This document shows, in pieces, positions 44,962 through 54,074 of a DNA stretch of 64,000 bases. A program made the position numbers and the translations under genes. The DNA is from Aldehydirespirator sp965205155 (GTDB lineage: Bacteria; Actinomycetota; Acidimicrobiia; Acidimicrobiales; Aldehydirespiratoraceae). Below the pieces are notes generated by a model. The model was not told the origin of the DNA and did no database searches. It was given only the letters and a program-made list of their open reading frames with translations. The DNA is taken from positions 930,001 through 994,000 of the forward strand of contig OZ242033.1 in assembly GCA_965205155.1 (NCBI GenBank), given 5' to 3'. Position 1 is the first letter of the stretch, and each line of letters starts with the position of its first letter.

Positions 44962-46020
44962 TTACGATTCGAATGCCTGCGCCGCGAGCCGCGCCTGGAC
45001 GTCGACGGCTGCTCCGATCGCCTCCACGTCGACACCGCCGGCCGGCTTCTGGCCCTTGACGTACCGGGCATAGACGCCCTCGTTGATGCAGGCGCTCTTC
45101 CAGTGGTTGAAGGCGATGTAGAAGCGGATCGGTGAGAGGTCCAGGTCGCTGGCCGACGCGTAGCGCTCGAGCAACTCATGCTTGGTGGCGAATCCCGGAG
45201 CCATCGAGGGCGCCATGGAGATTCCCTGGCGCTCGTCGCCCGGTTCCGCCCATGTGACCAGCATGTAGCCGACATCGGCGAGAGGATCGCCGAGAGTGCA
45301 GATCTCCCAGTCGAGGATGGCGGCTATCCCACCGTCGCCGTCGGTGATGCAGTTGCCGAGCCGGTAGTCGCCGTGTACCAGCGACGCCCCTTGCTGATCC
45401 GGCCTCGCCAGCAGGAGCGACTCGTACAGTTCGTCCACCAGCGGCACCGACATGGCTCGGGACGCGTCGTACTGGCGGAACCAGCGTCTCAGCTGGCGTC
45501 CCACGTAGTCCTCGCGCCGACCGAGGTTCCCGACGCCCACCGCGTCGACGTCGACGGAGTGAAGCGCGTCAAGGGTCTCGGCCAGCGAGAGACCCACGCG
45601 GTGTCGGGCCTCGGGACTGTACACCTCGATGGCGACGTGCTCGTTGTGCAGGACGTGGCCCTCCACGAAGCTCATCACGTAGAAGGATGCGCCGGTCACG
45701 TCGTGGTCGTCGCAGAATCCCAGTGCCCGGGGGACCGGGACCGTGGTCGGGCCCAGGGCGCTGATGGCCCGGTATTCCCGGGACATATCGTGAGCGCCAG
45801 GGAGCAACTCCCCCAGCGGCGGTCGGCGCAGCACGACTTGTTGCCGGTCACGGTCGGTCACCAGGTAGGTGAGGTTGGAGTGACCCCCCGGGATGGGCGT
45901 GAACTCCAGGGGCGGGTGCAGCCCGTCGATGTGGTGCTGCAACCAGCCCTCGACGTTGCGGGGCTCGATTCCGAGGGGGGCGGCTTCGCTCACGGCTCCC
46001 ATTCCCGTCGCGGATGCCAC
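44962..46020 (-). CDS. APH-family phosphotransferase
   Basis: A 352-residue kinase-like protein. The Brenner motif VHGDYRLGNC contains the catalytic Asp, and LDWE (AILDWEICTLGD) binds metal. This group in actinobacteria includes APH-like proteins of lipid and acyl-CoA metabolism rather than drug resistance. It may phosphorylate an alcohol. It lies between an amidinotransferase gene and an SDR gene, transcribed with the SDR. The exact start is uncertain between ATG at 46020 and one five codons in. Confidence 0.8.
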   Translation of the reverse strand: MASATGMGAVSEAAPLGIEPRNVEGWLQHHIDGLHPPLEFTPIPGGHSNLTYLVTDRDRQQVVLRRPPLGELLPGAHDMSREYRAISALGPTTVPVPRALGFCDDHDVTGASFYVMSFVEGHVLHNEHVAIEVYSPEARHRVGLSLAETLDALHSVDVDAVGVGNLGRREDYVGRQLRRWFRQYDASRAMSVPLVDELYESLLLARPDQQGASLVHGDYRLGNCITDGDGGIAAILDWEICTLGDPLADVGYMLVTWAEPGDERQGISMAPSMAPGFATKHELLERYASASDLDLSPIRFYIAFNHWKSACINEGVYARYVKGQKPAGGVDVEAIGAAVDVQARLAAQAFES

Positions 46021-46048
46021 CGAATCACTGGCGTCTACCGGCGTGCCG

Positions 46049-46798
46049 TCAGAAGAGGCCGCCGCTCACGGGCAGGGCGATGCCGGTGATGCACGAGGAC
46101 AGGTCGGAGGCCAGGAACACGGCCGCGTTGGCGACGTCGGCGGGATGCACCAGCCGGCGAAGAGCGGTCTTGGCGATGATCGATTCCTCGAAAGCCTCGT
46201 AGGAGCTCCCGGAACTGCCCGCCATGGCGGTCAGCATCGTCGTGTTCATCTGCGAGGAGACCGCGCCCGGGCAGATGCAGTTCACCCGTACTCCGTGCCG
46301 CCCCACCTCCAGGGCCAGGGACTCGCTCAAGCCGATGACGCCGAACTTGCTGGCGCAGTAGTGGCCGTGATCGGCCGCTCCCCGGAGCCCGCCGGTGGAG
46401 GAGATGTTGACGATCGATCCGGAGCTGCTCCTGATCATGTGGGGGACCACGGCCCGGCAGCAGCGGAACACGCCGCTGAGGTTCACCTCGATCGTCTGGT
46501 GCCACGCGTCGGTGGACATGTCGGCCACGGCCGCGCTGGTGAGGATGCCCGCGGTATTCACCATCACATCGATCCTGCCCTCGGTGTCGATCATCGCATC
46601 GGTGGCCGACGCGACATCTGAATCCGAGGTGACATCGACAACTCTCCCGGCCACGCCCTCGGGAAGTCCCTCCAGGACGTGCGGGTGGCGATCCCAGACG
46701 GTGACATCCGCACCTTGTTGATGCAATGCGCTCACCACTGCCGCACCGATGTCGCCGCCGCCGGTCACGACTGCAACCCGATCCGCTAGAAGCCCCAT
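46049..46798 (-). CDS. Short-chain dehydrogenase/reductase
   Basis: A 249-residue SDR: TGGGDIGAAV cofactor loop (12-21), NTAG motif, and the catalytic YCASK (HGHYCASKFG). The TGGGDIG loop differs slightly from the usual TGxxxGIG. It ends with VSGGLF, where the family often closes with GG. Substrate unknown. It lies 28 bases upstream of the phosphotransferase gene and divergent from the AMP-ligase gene. Confidence 0.9.
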   Translation of the reverse strand: MGLLADRVAVVTGGGDIGAAVVSALHQQGADVTVWDRHPHVLEGLPEGVAGRVVDVTSDSDVASATDAMIDTEGRIDVMVNTAGILTSAAVADMSTDAWHQTIEVNLSGVFRCCRAVVPHMIRSSSGSIVNISSTGGLRGAADHGHYCASKFGVIGLSESLALEVGRHGVRVNCICPGAVSSQMNTTMLTAMAGSSGSSYEAFEESIIAKTALRRLVHPADVANAAVFLASDLSSCITGIALPVSGGLF

Positions 46799-46916
46799 CC
46801 TCGCTGCCTTCGATATGCGATGCCGTGCGGCGCTTTGCGTGCCGCGCCGCGGCGAACCTACCATCGCAACACAGGACGCTCGGGCCTCGACGCCGGATGC
46901 GAGCGAAAGGATTCCG

Positions 46917-48569
46917 ATGGCCACGGACCCAATGCCCGCACCGCGGTTGCCTCCAGCCGAGCAGGTCTGGGCTCAAGTCGTCCGAGGGCTCGACCAAGAT
47001 CCCGCCGAGGGGCTGAACACAGCCCGCGAGTGCTGTGATCGCCATGCCGGCGACCGCTCCCGTCTCGCTATCACGGTCAGGCACGCGGACGGCCAGTCCC
47101 AGCGATGGACCTACTTCGACCTCTCACAGCACGCCTCCATGGCCGCGGCCATGTTCGCCAAGGCCGGGCTCAGACGGGGCGACCGCGTGGCCGCCGTGCT
47201 TTCCCGCCAGATCGAGACCTGGATCTGCGCCCTGGCCGCATGGCGTTCCGGCCTCACCTACGTGCCCCTCTTCTGCGGCTTCGGAGCGGATGCTCTGGCC
47301 TACCGCCTGAAGGCGTCGCAGGCGAAGCTCCTCTTCGTCGACCATCAGTGGCGGTCGGGAGCCCAGCAGGCCCTGGAGCTGCTGGGCACCGACATCGAGG
47401 TGATCACGGTGTCCGGGCCCCGCGGCCGCGGCATCCAGGCCGGCGACCGGAGCTTCTGGGCCGAGATCGAGGCTGCGGAGCCTGCCGGCCCGGCCGTCAA
47501 CACCGCGGCTCACGAGGCCGCCACCCTGCTGTTCACCAGCGGCACCACGGGCCAGCCCAAGGCGTGCGTGATACCGCACTCCGGCTTCGTCTCGCTGATC
47601 CCCTACGTCGACCACGCCCTCGGGCTGCGGGTCGGCGATCTCCTGTTCACCACCAGCGATCCGGGCTGGGCCTACGGGCTCTACACGACGGGGCTGGTAC
47701 CCATGGGAAGGGGCATACCCCTGCTCAGCTACTCCGGCCCCTTCGATCCGGCGGCCTGGCTCGAGGTGATGACCGCAGAGTCGGCCACGTACATCACCGC
47801 CGCTCCCACCGCGTTCCGCAGCCTGGTCGTCGCGGTCGAGCGCCGGGGCGCGCCGTCGAGTCTTAGAGCCGCGGCCGGCGCCGGCGAGCCGCTGGATGCC
47901 GACACCGTGTCGTCGTGGCAGAGCCTGACCGCAACTCCCATCCGGGACGGCTACGGCCTGACCGAGGTCGGCATGGCCCTGGCCAATCTGGCCGACCCGC
48001 CGATGGAGCTGGTGCCGGGCGCCATGGGAACCAACGTTCCCGGTTTCGATGTGATGCTGGTGGGCTCCGATGGCGAGCCGCTTGACGGCGTGGCCGAGGG
48101 AGCGATCGCCATACGCCGGCCCGAGTTCCAGTTGGCCACCGACTACGACAACGCCCACGACGAATGGCAGGCACGCTGGCGGGGCGACCTCTTCGTCACC
48201 GAGGACCGGGCCCGGCGCGACACCGACGGCCGCTGGTGGTTCGTGGGCCGCGACGACGACATCATTGTCACCGCCGGATACAACGTCGGACCGATCGAGG
48301 TCGAGACCGTGCTGCTGGAGCACCCGGCGGTGGCCGAGGCGGCCGTGGTTGCTTCGCCCGACCCGGGCCGCGGCTCTGCCGTCCGGGCCGTGGTCGTTGC
48401 CCGCGCGGACGCCTCGCCGGGCCCCGAGCTCACGGCCGAGTTGCAGCAGTCCGTGCGGGAGCGGGTCGGGCGCCATGCGTATCCGAGGATCGTCGACTAT
48501 GTTGAAAGTCTGCCTCGCACTGAGGTGGGCAAGATCCGAAGGGCAGCACTTCGAGTTACCGAACCATAG
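46917..48569 (+). CDS. AMP-forming acyl/aryl-CoA synthetase
   Basis: A 550-residue ANL-superfamily enzyme. The P-loop LLFTSGTTGQPKAC, the adenylate-binding DGYGLTEVG and the C-terminal GRDDDIIVTAGYNVGPIEVE with PRTEVGKIRR (the catalytic Lys region) are present. It activates a carboxylic acid as acyl-AMP and then CoA thioester. Close relatives include acetyl-, medium-chain and benzoate-type CoA ligases. AAAGG lies upstream of the ATG. RidA and amidohydrolase genes follow. Confidence 0.92.
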   Translation: MATDPMPAPRLPPAEQVWAQVVRGLDQDPAEGLNTARECCDRHAGDRSRLAITVRHADGQSQRWTYFDLSQHASMAAAMFAKAGLRRGDRVAAVLSRQIETWICALAAWRSGLTYVPLFCGFGADALAYRLKASQAKLLFVDHQWRSGAQQALELLGTDIEVITVSGPRGRGIQAGDRSFWAEIEAAEPAGPAVNTAAHEAATLLFTSGTTGQPKACVIPHSGFVSLIPYVDHALGLRVGDLLFTTSDPGWAYGLYTTGLVPMGRGIPLLSYSGPFDPAAWLEVMTAESATYITAAPTAFRSLVVAVERRGAPSSLRAAAGAGEPLDADTVSSWQSLTATPIRDGYGLTEVGMALANLADPPMELVPGAMGTNVPGFDVMLVGSDGEPLDGVAEGAIAIRRPEFQLATDYDNAHDEWQARWRGDLFVTEDRARRDTDGRWWFVGRDDDIIVTAGYNVGPIEVETVLLEHPAVAEAAVVASPDPGRGSAVRAVVVARADASPGPELTAELQQSVRERVGRHAYPRIVDYVESLPRTEVGKIRRAALRVTEP

Positions 48570-48580
48570 GAGGTTTGTCA

Positions 48581-48973
48581 GTGCCCCAGAAAGAGGAAAT
48601 CCGCGTCGATCACCTGATCGAACCGATCAGTCACTACACGGACGCGACGCGGTTCGGTGACTTGTTGTTCATCTCCGGTTGTGGACCCGTCGATGCCGAA
48701 GGGAACTTGATCGGTGGCGACGACGCAGCGGCACAGACCCGGCAGGTATTGCTCAATATGCAAGAGATTCTCACCGCGGCGGGAGCGACTTTTGCCGATG
48801 TTCTCAAGGTAATTGTGTACCTGCTCGACGTGGATGACCGGACCATTATCAATCCGGTACGTCAGGAGTTCTTCGGTGACCATCGACCATGCAGCACGCT
48901 CATCGGTATCAGCGGAATGGCGATCCCCGGCATGAAGGTCGAAATAGAAGCCATCGCAGGAATCCCGTCATAA
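48581..48973 (+). CDS. RidA-family protein (Rid/YjgF/YER057c/UK114)
   Basis: A 130-residue trimeric-type protein that normally deaminates reactive enamine or imine intermediates or acts in pyrimidine and aromatic amine breakdown. Recognised features are the YTDATRFGDLLFISGCGPVD start, LLNMQEILTAAGATFADVLKVIVYL and a C-terminal MAIPGMKVEIEAIA. The Arg common in RidA-type active sites is not clearly visible, so it may be a non-RidA subgroup. A GTG with GGAGG seven bases upstream starts the gene. Confidence 0.88.
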   Translation: MPQKEEIRVDHLIEPISHYTDATRFGDLLFISGCGPVDAEGNLIGGDDAAAQTRQVLLNMQEILTAAGATFADVLKVIVYLLDVDDRTIINPVRQEFFGDHRPCSTLIGISGMAIPGMKVEIEAIAGIPS

Positions 48974-48982
48974 GAGATTCAG

Positions 48983-50341
48983 ATGACCACTCCGTCTGAC
49001 GCGTTCGTCCTTCTCGGCAAGATCATCGACGGGACCGGCGCCGACCCCACCGACGACGGGGCAGTGGCGGTCATGGGCGAGGTGATCGACTGGGTCGGCA
49101 AGGCCGACGAACTCCCACCAAGATGGAGAGCCGAGGGCACCGAGGTCATCGACTGCACGGGCCGCTGCATTCTTCCGGGGCTCGTGGATGCCCATACTCA
49201 CCTGTCGTTCGGCGAGGCGCAGTCCGAGGAGGAGCTGGGCATATACACCTCGGTCGAGTACCGCTCGATGCTGGCGGGCCATCACGCAGCCAAGGTGCTG
49301 AAGGCCGGCGTCACCTCCGCCAGCGAGGCCGCCTCGACGTACTCGATCTCGGTCGCGCTCCGCGATGCGATCGAAGCCGGCATCGTCGAGGGACCGCGCC
49401 TTTCAGCGGCCGGACGCCAGATCACCACGCATCAGGGCTTGGAGGATCCGTTCCCGTCCTGGGTGCCGTTCCAACCGGGCGTGCCGGGCACGCTGGTGCG
49501 CAACCGTGACGAGATTCTCGAAGCAGTCCGGCTTCAGGTCAAGGACGGCATCGACCTCATCAAGGTGTCCGGGTCGGCCGACGCCGCGCTCAGCAACGAG
49601 CCTCTCTCGGGGGCGGCCTTCAGAGCCGAGGAGTTCGATCTCCTGGCCGACGAGGTCCACCGTCTCGAGCGGCACTGCGCGGTTCACGCACGGACGGCCG
49701 AGTCGGTCAAGTTGGCGGCCCGGGCCGGGTTCGACTGGATATTCCATGCCTCGTACATGGACGACGAGGGGTTGGACCTCGTCGGTGAGCGGGGCATCCC
49801 GCTGGTTCCCACCCTGACCCTGCTGTTCAACATGGTGGACGCGGCCCAGGGCACGGTCGGGGTCAGCGCGGTGGACGTGTTCAAGCAGGAGATCGACGCG
49901 GCAGCCGAGATTCTCACCCGGGCCCACAGCCTCGGAGTCGAGATAATCGCGGGTTCTGAGAGCGGATTGTCGCTGGTGCCGTTCGGGCAGTGGCATGCCC
50001 GGGAAATGGAGATCTTCGTCACGCACTTGGGCATGTCGCCCCTGGAGGCGATCCGGGCGGGCACCCTTGCGGCCTCATGGACGCTGCCGAGTTGGCGGGG
50101 CAGGATCGGGTCGATCGAGGAGGGCAAGCGGGCCGACCTGCTGGTCGTGGACGGCGATCCGTCGGCCGACATAGGTGTGTTGCAGCAGCGAAGCCGGTTC
50201 GAGATGGTGTTCAAGGACGGGAGCGCCGTGGATCAAACCCCTGTGCCCGATCGCCGGGTGCACCCCTTCGAGCGAACCAGGATCTTCCTGCAGGGGAAGT
50301 TCGTCTACGACGAGGAGACGCAGCGAGGCGTCGTCATCTGA
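48983..50341 (+). CDS. Metal-dependent amidohydrolase (imidazolonepropionase-like)
   Basis: A 452-residue amidohydrolase. It has the composite-domain start LLGKIIDGTG, a metal-binding HTHLSF after the strand VDAHTH, a downstream HARTAESV, and the terminal hydantoinase/imidazolonase-type DLLVVDGDP loop. It cleaves C-N bonds in cyclic or linear amides or in peptides such as dipeptides of the prolidase subgroup. It lies nine bases after RidA, followed by a Rieske gene on the same strand. The substrate is unknown. Confidence 0.88.
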   Translation: MTTPSDAFVLLGKIIDGTGADPTDDGAVAVMGEVIDWVGKADELPPRWRAEGTEVIDCTGRCILPGLVDAHTHLSFGEAQSEEELGIYTSVEYRSMLAGHHAAKVLKAGVTSASEAASTYSISVALRDAIEAGIVEGPRLSAAGRQITTHQGLEDPFPSWVPFQPGVPGTLVRNRDEILEAVRLQVKDGIDLIKVSGSADAALSNEPLSGAAFRAEEFDLLADEVHRLERHCAVHARTAESVKLAARAGFDWIFHASYMDDEGLDLVGERGIPLVPTLTLLFNMVDAAQGTVGVSAVDVFKQEIDAAAEILTRAHSLGVEIIAGSESGLSLVPFGQWHAREMEIFVTHLGMSPLEAIRAGTLAASWTLPSWRGRIGSIEEGKRADLLVVDGDPSADIGVLQQRSRFEMVFKDGSAVDQTPVPDRRVHPFERTRIFLQGKFVYDEETQRGVVI

Positions 50342-50382
50342 GAGATCTGGGAGCGGAGACCCAACCGAGAGGAGGCAGATTG

Positions 50383-51375
50383 GTGCTGGCTGATGCGGTG
50401 GACGCCGATCTGGCGCCCCTGCGCCGCTTCTGGCATCCGGTGGCCGAATCGTCGTGGGTGGCCGACTCTCCGGTGGCGGTGACGTTGCTGGGCGAGGGCC
50501 TGGTGCTCTTCCGTTCCGACGGCGCACCGGCGGCGTTCTCTGATCTGTGCGTCCATCGGGGGACGCGCCTGTCGCTGGGATGGGTCACCGACGACGGCTG
50601 CCTGCAGTGTCCCTATCACGGTTGGAAGTACGACGCCGGGGGCACCTGCGTGCACATTCCCTCGCAGCCCGCGGATGCCCAGCGCATTCCGTCAAGAGCC
50701 CGTGCTATTGCCTACGGGTGCGAGGAGCGCTACGGGCTGGTGTGGGTGGCCCTGGACGATCCGATGCGGCCGCTGCCCGAGTTTCCGTGGTTCGACGATC
50801 CCGAGTTCCATACCTGGAGCAAGTTCTGCGGGACCCGGGAGGCAGGAGCGGCCCGGTTCGCGGAGAATGCGCTGGACTTGGCTCACTTGGACTTCGTGCA
50901 CCCCGGCCTGCTGGGCACGCACGGCGACACCATCATCGATCCCTACGAGGTTGAGGTCGACATCGGATCCGTGACCATGCGGTCCAGCAAGCAGTCGGTC
51001 GGTTCCGAGACGTTCGCCGAGGGTCACGAGACCATCTACCGGGAGACCAGCCTGGAGCTGCCCTACACGTTCACGCTGAAGATCGACGGGCACCGGGGCA
51101 CCACCGTGATCTGGGGGCTGCACCATCCCATCACCAGCGATCGGTGCGCCCTCTGGCGCTTCGAGTCGCGCAACCATTCGTTCGAAGTTCCCGATCAGGA
51201 GTTCATCGACTTCCTGGACTTGCTGCTGCCCCAGGATCAGACTGTCATCGAGAGCCAGCGGCCGCAGATGGTCCCCGTCGACCTGACCGAGGAGCTGCAC
51301 ATCAAGGTGGCCGACGCGGGCGCGATCGCTTACCGACGTCTCCTCAAGGAGGAGTTAGGAGTGGAGTATGTCTGA
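50383..51375 (+). CDS. Rieske non-heme iron oxygenase, alpha subunit type
   Basis: A 330-residue oxygenase with C56-H58 (LCVHRG) and C76-H79 (CPYHGW) as cluster ligands. D165, H168 and H173 in NALDLAHLDFVH form the mononuclear iron site. It is most similar to the gene at 61992. The GTG at 50383 has GGAGG seven bases upstream; the reading frame stays open further upstream. The last codons overlap the start of the next SnoaL-like gene by eight bases. It may be the first enzyme of an oxidative ring or side-chain attack. Confidence 0.9.
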   Translation: MLADAVDADLAPLRRFWHPVAESSWVADSPVAVTLLGEGLVLFRSDGAPAAFSDLCVHRGTRLSLGWVTDDGCLQCPYHGWKYDAGGTCVHIPSQPADAQRIPSRARAIAYGCEERYGLVWVALDDPMRPLPEFPWFDDPEFHTWSKFCGTREAGAARFAENALDLAHLDFVHPGLLGTHGDTIIDPYEVEVDIGSVTMRSSKQSVGSETFAEGHETIYRETSLELPYTFTLKIDGHRGTTVIWGLHHPITSDRCALWRFESRNHSFEVPDQEFIDFLDLLLPQDQTVIESQRPQMVPVDLTEELHIKVADAGAIAYRRLLKEELGVEYV

Positions 51376-51742
51376 GAATCCATCCCCGGAGGCCGTGGCG
51401 CGCGGGTACTTCGATGCTGTCCAGGCGGCCTCCCGTGCGCAGCTGCGCGCCCTGCTCGCCGACGATGCCGAACTAGTGAGCATCAACGCCGGGTTCATGA
51501 AGGGAGCGGAGGCCATCGCGGACTACTACGAGGAGAACTTCTTCGGTGCCGGCGCCAGGCTGCGCCCCAAGACCGGGCCGTTGATCGTGCACGGCGATGT
51601 AGTGGCCGTGGAGGTTCAGGCTCGCTCCGAGAGCGGCAAGGTGTCCTGGCTGTCGGACTTCTTCACCGTGCGCGACGGGCTGATCCAGCAGCTGAACGTC
51701 TACTACGGCCCCGTGCTCGAAGGGGGCGGGACGCAGGCCTAG
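51368..51742 (+). CDS. SnoaL-like (NTF2-fold) protein
   Basis: A 124-residue protein with the NTF2 pattern (ARGYFDAVQAA, LRALLADDAEL, closing QLNVYYGPVLEGG). It overlaps the Rieske gene by eight bases. The Rieske-SnoaL pairing occurs twice in this region, once with the SnoaL gene first (38140) and once with it second. That suggests an alpha-beta oxygenase or an auxiliary isomerase. Family members have very diverse functions. Confidence 0.75.
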   Translation: MSENPSPEAVARGYFDAVQAASRAQLRALLADDAELVSINAGFMKGAEAIADYYEENFFGAGARLRPKTGPLIVHGDVVAVEVQARSESGKVSWLSDFFTVRDGLIQQLNVYYGPVLEGGGTQA

Positions 51743-51755
51743 CGGGTACGCGGCC

Positions 51756-53105
51756 TCAACCGACCGCGACCGGGACGTCCTTCGAAGTCTGGTCCGGCGG
51801 CATTGCCGCGGGTGCCTCAGGCACCGGGTCCGCGGAGGTCTCAGGATCTCTTGAGACGCCGTTGATGCGATCGATCCGCTCCTGGGGGATGAGGTCGTGG
51901 CGCCCGCCGTAGCGGCTCGACAGGATGGCCAGGCGGCGCCATGCCAGCGTCTCGATGTCGAATGCGGTCATGCGTTCGGGCATGTCGTACCGGGCGTTCT
52001 GGAGAATGTCGCCGTCCTGCTGGCCGAGATTGCGGTCGTGCAGGAGCTTGTAGATGAGAGGATGCTTGACGGCTCGGATCCACCACTCGGAGAGCTTGTG
52101 GCGTGGACGGGTCGTGTAGAAGTAGTAGAGCCGGGTGAGTCTGTCCTCGACCGGCACGCACCACCTCGTGAACAGCAGGTCGCCCATGTTGATGCGCATC
52201 ATTCCCGGCATGTTCGGACCCTGATTCCACTCGCGCTCGAAGGCTTCGGTGCCCTGGTTGAATTTCGCCGCGTCGGAGGATGTCTGGTACCTGCCCCTGG
52301 AGAGGTTCGGAATCCAGTTCAGGGGCGGATGCTTGAACAGCCAGGTCCAGGAGAGGCGATACCGGTGTTTGGGCCAGAGACCCAGGCCCGGATACTCCTC
52401 CTGATAGGGCCGGGTGTCGAGTGTCTCGTCGCTGTAGTGGGACAGGGTGATCCCGCTGCCGGTGATGTAGGGCTTCGCACCCTTGAATGAGATCTTCGGC
52501 AGTGGCCTCAACAGCACTTGGACACTGTTGATATGGGTGTAGAAGACATGGTTGTCGTTCATGTTCTCCAGTGCCTGGCGCCAGTTGGTCTTCCAGGTCC
52601 TGCGGTTCGTCAGCGAGATGCACGACTCGTCGAAGAACTCCGGCGGGAGGTCGTCCTCGGGCCTTGTCGGGGGACCGTCGCCCATCCAGGCGAAGACCTG
52701 CCCCCTGATGACGGCCGTCGGGTAGGTCCGCGTCTGCGCGCGTCCGGCGGCAGGCGAGTCGGGGCCCTCCGACAGGATGCCGACGACGGCACCGTCCTCG
52801 TCGAATGTCCAGCCGTGATACGGGCACGAGACGGTGCCGGCGAAATGGCAGTCGCCGTCGGAGAGGCTCACCCCGCGGTGGGGGCACACATCTGAAATGA
52901 CAGCCGGACCCGACTTGCCCCGGAAGACGCAGAGATCCACGCCCAGCAGCCTCACTTGGGCGGGCTTGCGCTTCCTGATCTTGTTGACGGGAATCACCGG
53001 GTACCAGTAGTCCTTGAAGCCCAGGGGAGGGATCTCGGTCCTCGGATCGTGTTCGCCCCCGGTGTAGACGACCCGCAGCGAGTCTGGCTGTGCCTGCGTC
53101 TTCAT
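51756..53105 (-). CDS. Rieske non-heme iron oxygenase, longer type
   Basis: A 449-residue oxygenase, longer and more divergent than the others of the window. C74-H76 (VCPHRG) and C94-H97 (CPYHGW) bind the cluster. ENMNDNHVFYTH carries the mononuclear site. The first 30 and last 60 residues are weakly conserved; the tail is Pro/Ala-rich. It resembles the phthalate/vanillate and other three-domain groups more than the short ones here. The gene stands opposite to its neighbours, so it may have its own regulation. Confidence 0.85.
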   Translation of the reverse strand: MKTQAQPDSLRVVYTGGEHDPRTEIPPLGFKDYWYPVIPVNKIRKRKPAQVRLLGVDLCVFRGKSGPAVISDVCPHRGVSLSDGDCHFAGTVSCPYHGWTFDEDGAVVGILSEGPDSPAAGRAQTRTYPTAVIRGQVFAWMGDGPPTRPEDDLPPEFFDESCISLTNRRTWKTNWRQALENMNDNHVFYTHINSVQVLLRPLPKISFKGAKPYITGSGITLSHYSDETLDTRPYQEEYPGLGLWPKHRYRLSWTWLFKHPPLNWIPNLSRGRYQTSSDAAKFNQGTEAFEREWNQGPNMPGMMRINMGDLLFTRWCVPVEDRLTRLYYFYTTRPRHKLSEWWIRAVKHPLIYKLLHDRNLGQQDGDILQNARYDMPERMTAFDIETLAWRRLAILSSRYGGRHDLIPQERIDRINGVSRDPETSADPVPEAPAAMPPDQTSKDVPVAVG

Positions 53106-53225
53106 AGGCCTACTATAGTGCGCCGTTGCGGCCGGCTCCCGGTCGGAGACGGCTCCCGCGGGCGGCTTGAGCGTCGCCCAGCCTCAGGGGAGGAGAGGAT
53201 CATCGGCAGCGATTCCACCCAGCAA

Positions 53226-54017
53226 TTGGAGCAGCGTCAGCATCGTATCGAGCTCCAGAATGTGTCGATGACCTTCGGCTCGAACGAGGAATCGGTCCAT
53301 GCGGTGGCCGATACCTCGTTCAAGGTGAACAACCGGGAGTTCATGACAATCGTGGGGCCGAGCGGATGCGGCAAGACGACCGTCCTCAACATGCTCGCTG
53401 GTCTCCTCGAACCCACAACGGGCCGCATTCTCGTCGACGGCGAGGAAGTCGAGGATCGGCGCAAGTACTCGGTCTATATGTTCCAGAGGGACCTGCTGCT
53501 GCCCTGGCGCAAGATCATTGACAACGTTGCGTTGGGCATCGAGATACTGGGCACGCCGCGCCGGGAATGCCGCCAAATGGCCCAGGAGATCCTCGACCGA
53601 TTTGATCTCGGTCAATTCGCTTCCAAGTATCCGGGTCAGTTGTCGGGTGGTATGCGTCAGCGGGCCGCGCTGATGCGCACCCTTCTTTGCCCTAAAGACA
53701 TTCTCTTGCTGGACGAGCCCTTCGGGGCTCTCGACGCGCTGACTCGCGCCGGAATGCAGGAATGGCTGCTACAGGTCTGGGAACGGGACCATCGAACTGT
53801 CGTGTTCATTACTCATGACATTGAGGAAGCGATCTTCCTCTCGGATCGTGTGCTGGTAATGAGTGCCCGGCCCGGCACCATCAAGCTTGAGTTGGAAATA
53901 GATCTGCCCCGCCCTCGTGAGCGAACGATTGATACCTCGCCGGAGTTCAACGAACTCAAGGGTGAAGTCCGGGAGGCAATTTATGAAGAGGGTTCACTCA
54001 CCGACGAAATAGAATGA
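53226..54017 (+). CDS. NitT/TauT-type ABC transporter ATPase
   Basis: A 263-residue (as drawn) ATPase: Walker A GPSGCGKTT, Q-loop MFQRDLLLPW, signature LSGGMRQRAALMR, Walker B ILLLDEPFGALDALTR. It is a close homologue of the gene at 40498. The start is problematic: no ATG or GTG fits. A TTG at 53226 has no ribosome site, while an ATC at 53199 or 53202 follows GGGGAGGAG. It is separated from its likely permeases (58639-60273) by several genes. It probably powers them. Confidence 0.85.
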   Translation: MEQRQHRIELQNVSMTFGSNEESVHAVADTSFKVNNREFMTIVGPSGCGKTTVLNMLAGLLEPTTGRILVDGEEVEDRRKYSVYMFQRDLLLPWRKIIDNVALGIEILGTPRRECRQMAQEILDRFDLGQFASKYPGQLSGGMRQRAALMRTLLCPKDILLLDEPFGALDALTRAGMQEWLLQVWERDHRTVVFITHDIEEAIFLSDRVLVMSARPGTIKLELEIDLPRPRERTIDTSPEFNELKGEVREAIYEEGSLTDEIE

Positions 54018-54029
54018 AATCAAATCTAA

Positions 54030-54068
54030 AGCATGTCACTTGACTAACGGTGCGATTAGCGACATGCT
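54030..54068. promoter_or_regulatory. Inverted repeat upstream of the amidohydrolase
   Basis: Perfect eight-base arms AGCATGTC and GACATGCT, 23 bases apart, enclose a second pair CTAA/TTAG. The outer right arm ends six bases before the ATG. The area is unusually AT-rich for this window. It could be an operator or a stem-loop over the translation start. The function is unknown. Confidence 0.5.
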
Positions 54069-54074
54069 GTGTGC

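Noticed and set aside
44962..46020. Aminoglycoside resistance gene
   Set aside because: The APH fold is present, but this subgroup commonly occurs in actinobacterial catabolic regions and nothing points to drug resistance.
47124..48476. A 450-residue minus-strand ORF opposite the AMP-ligase
   Set aside because: Composition is that of a high-GC shadow frame, without family motifs.
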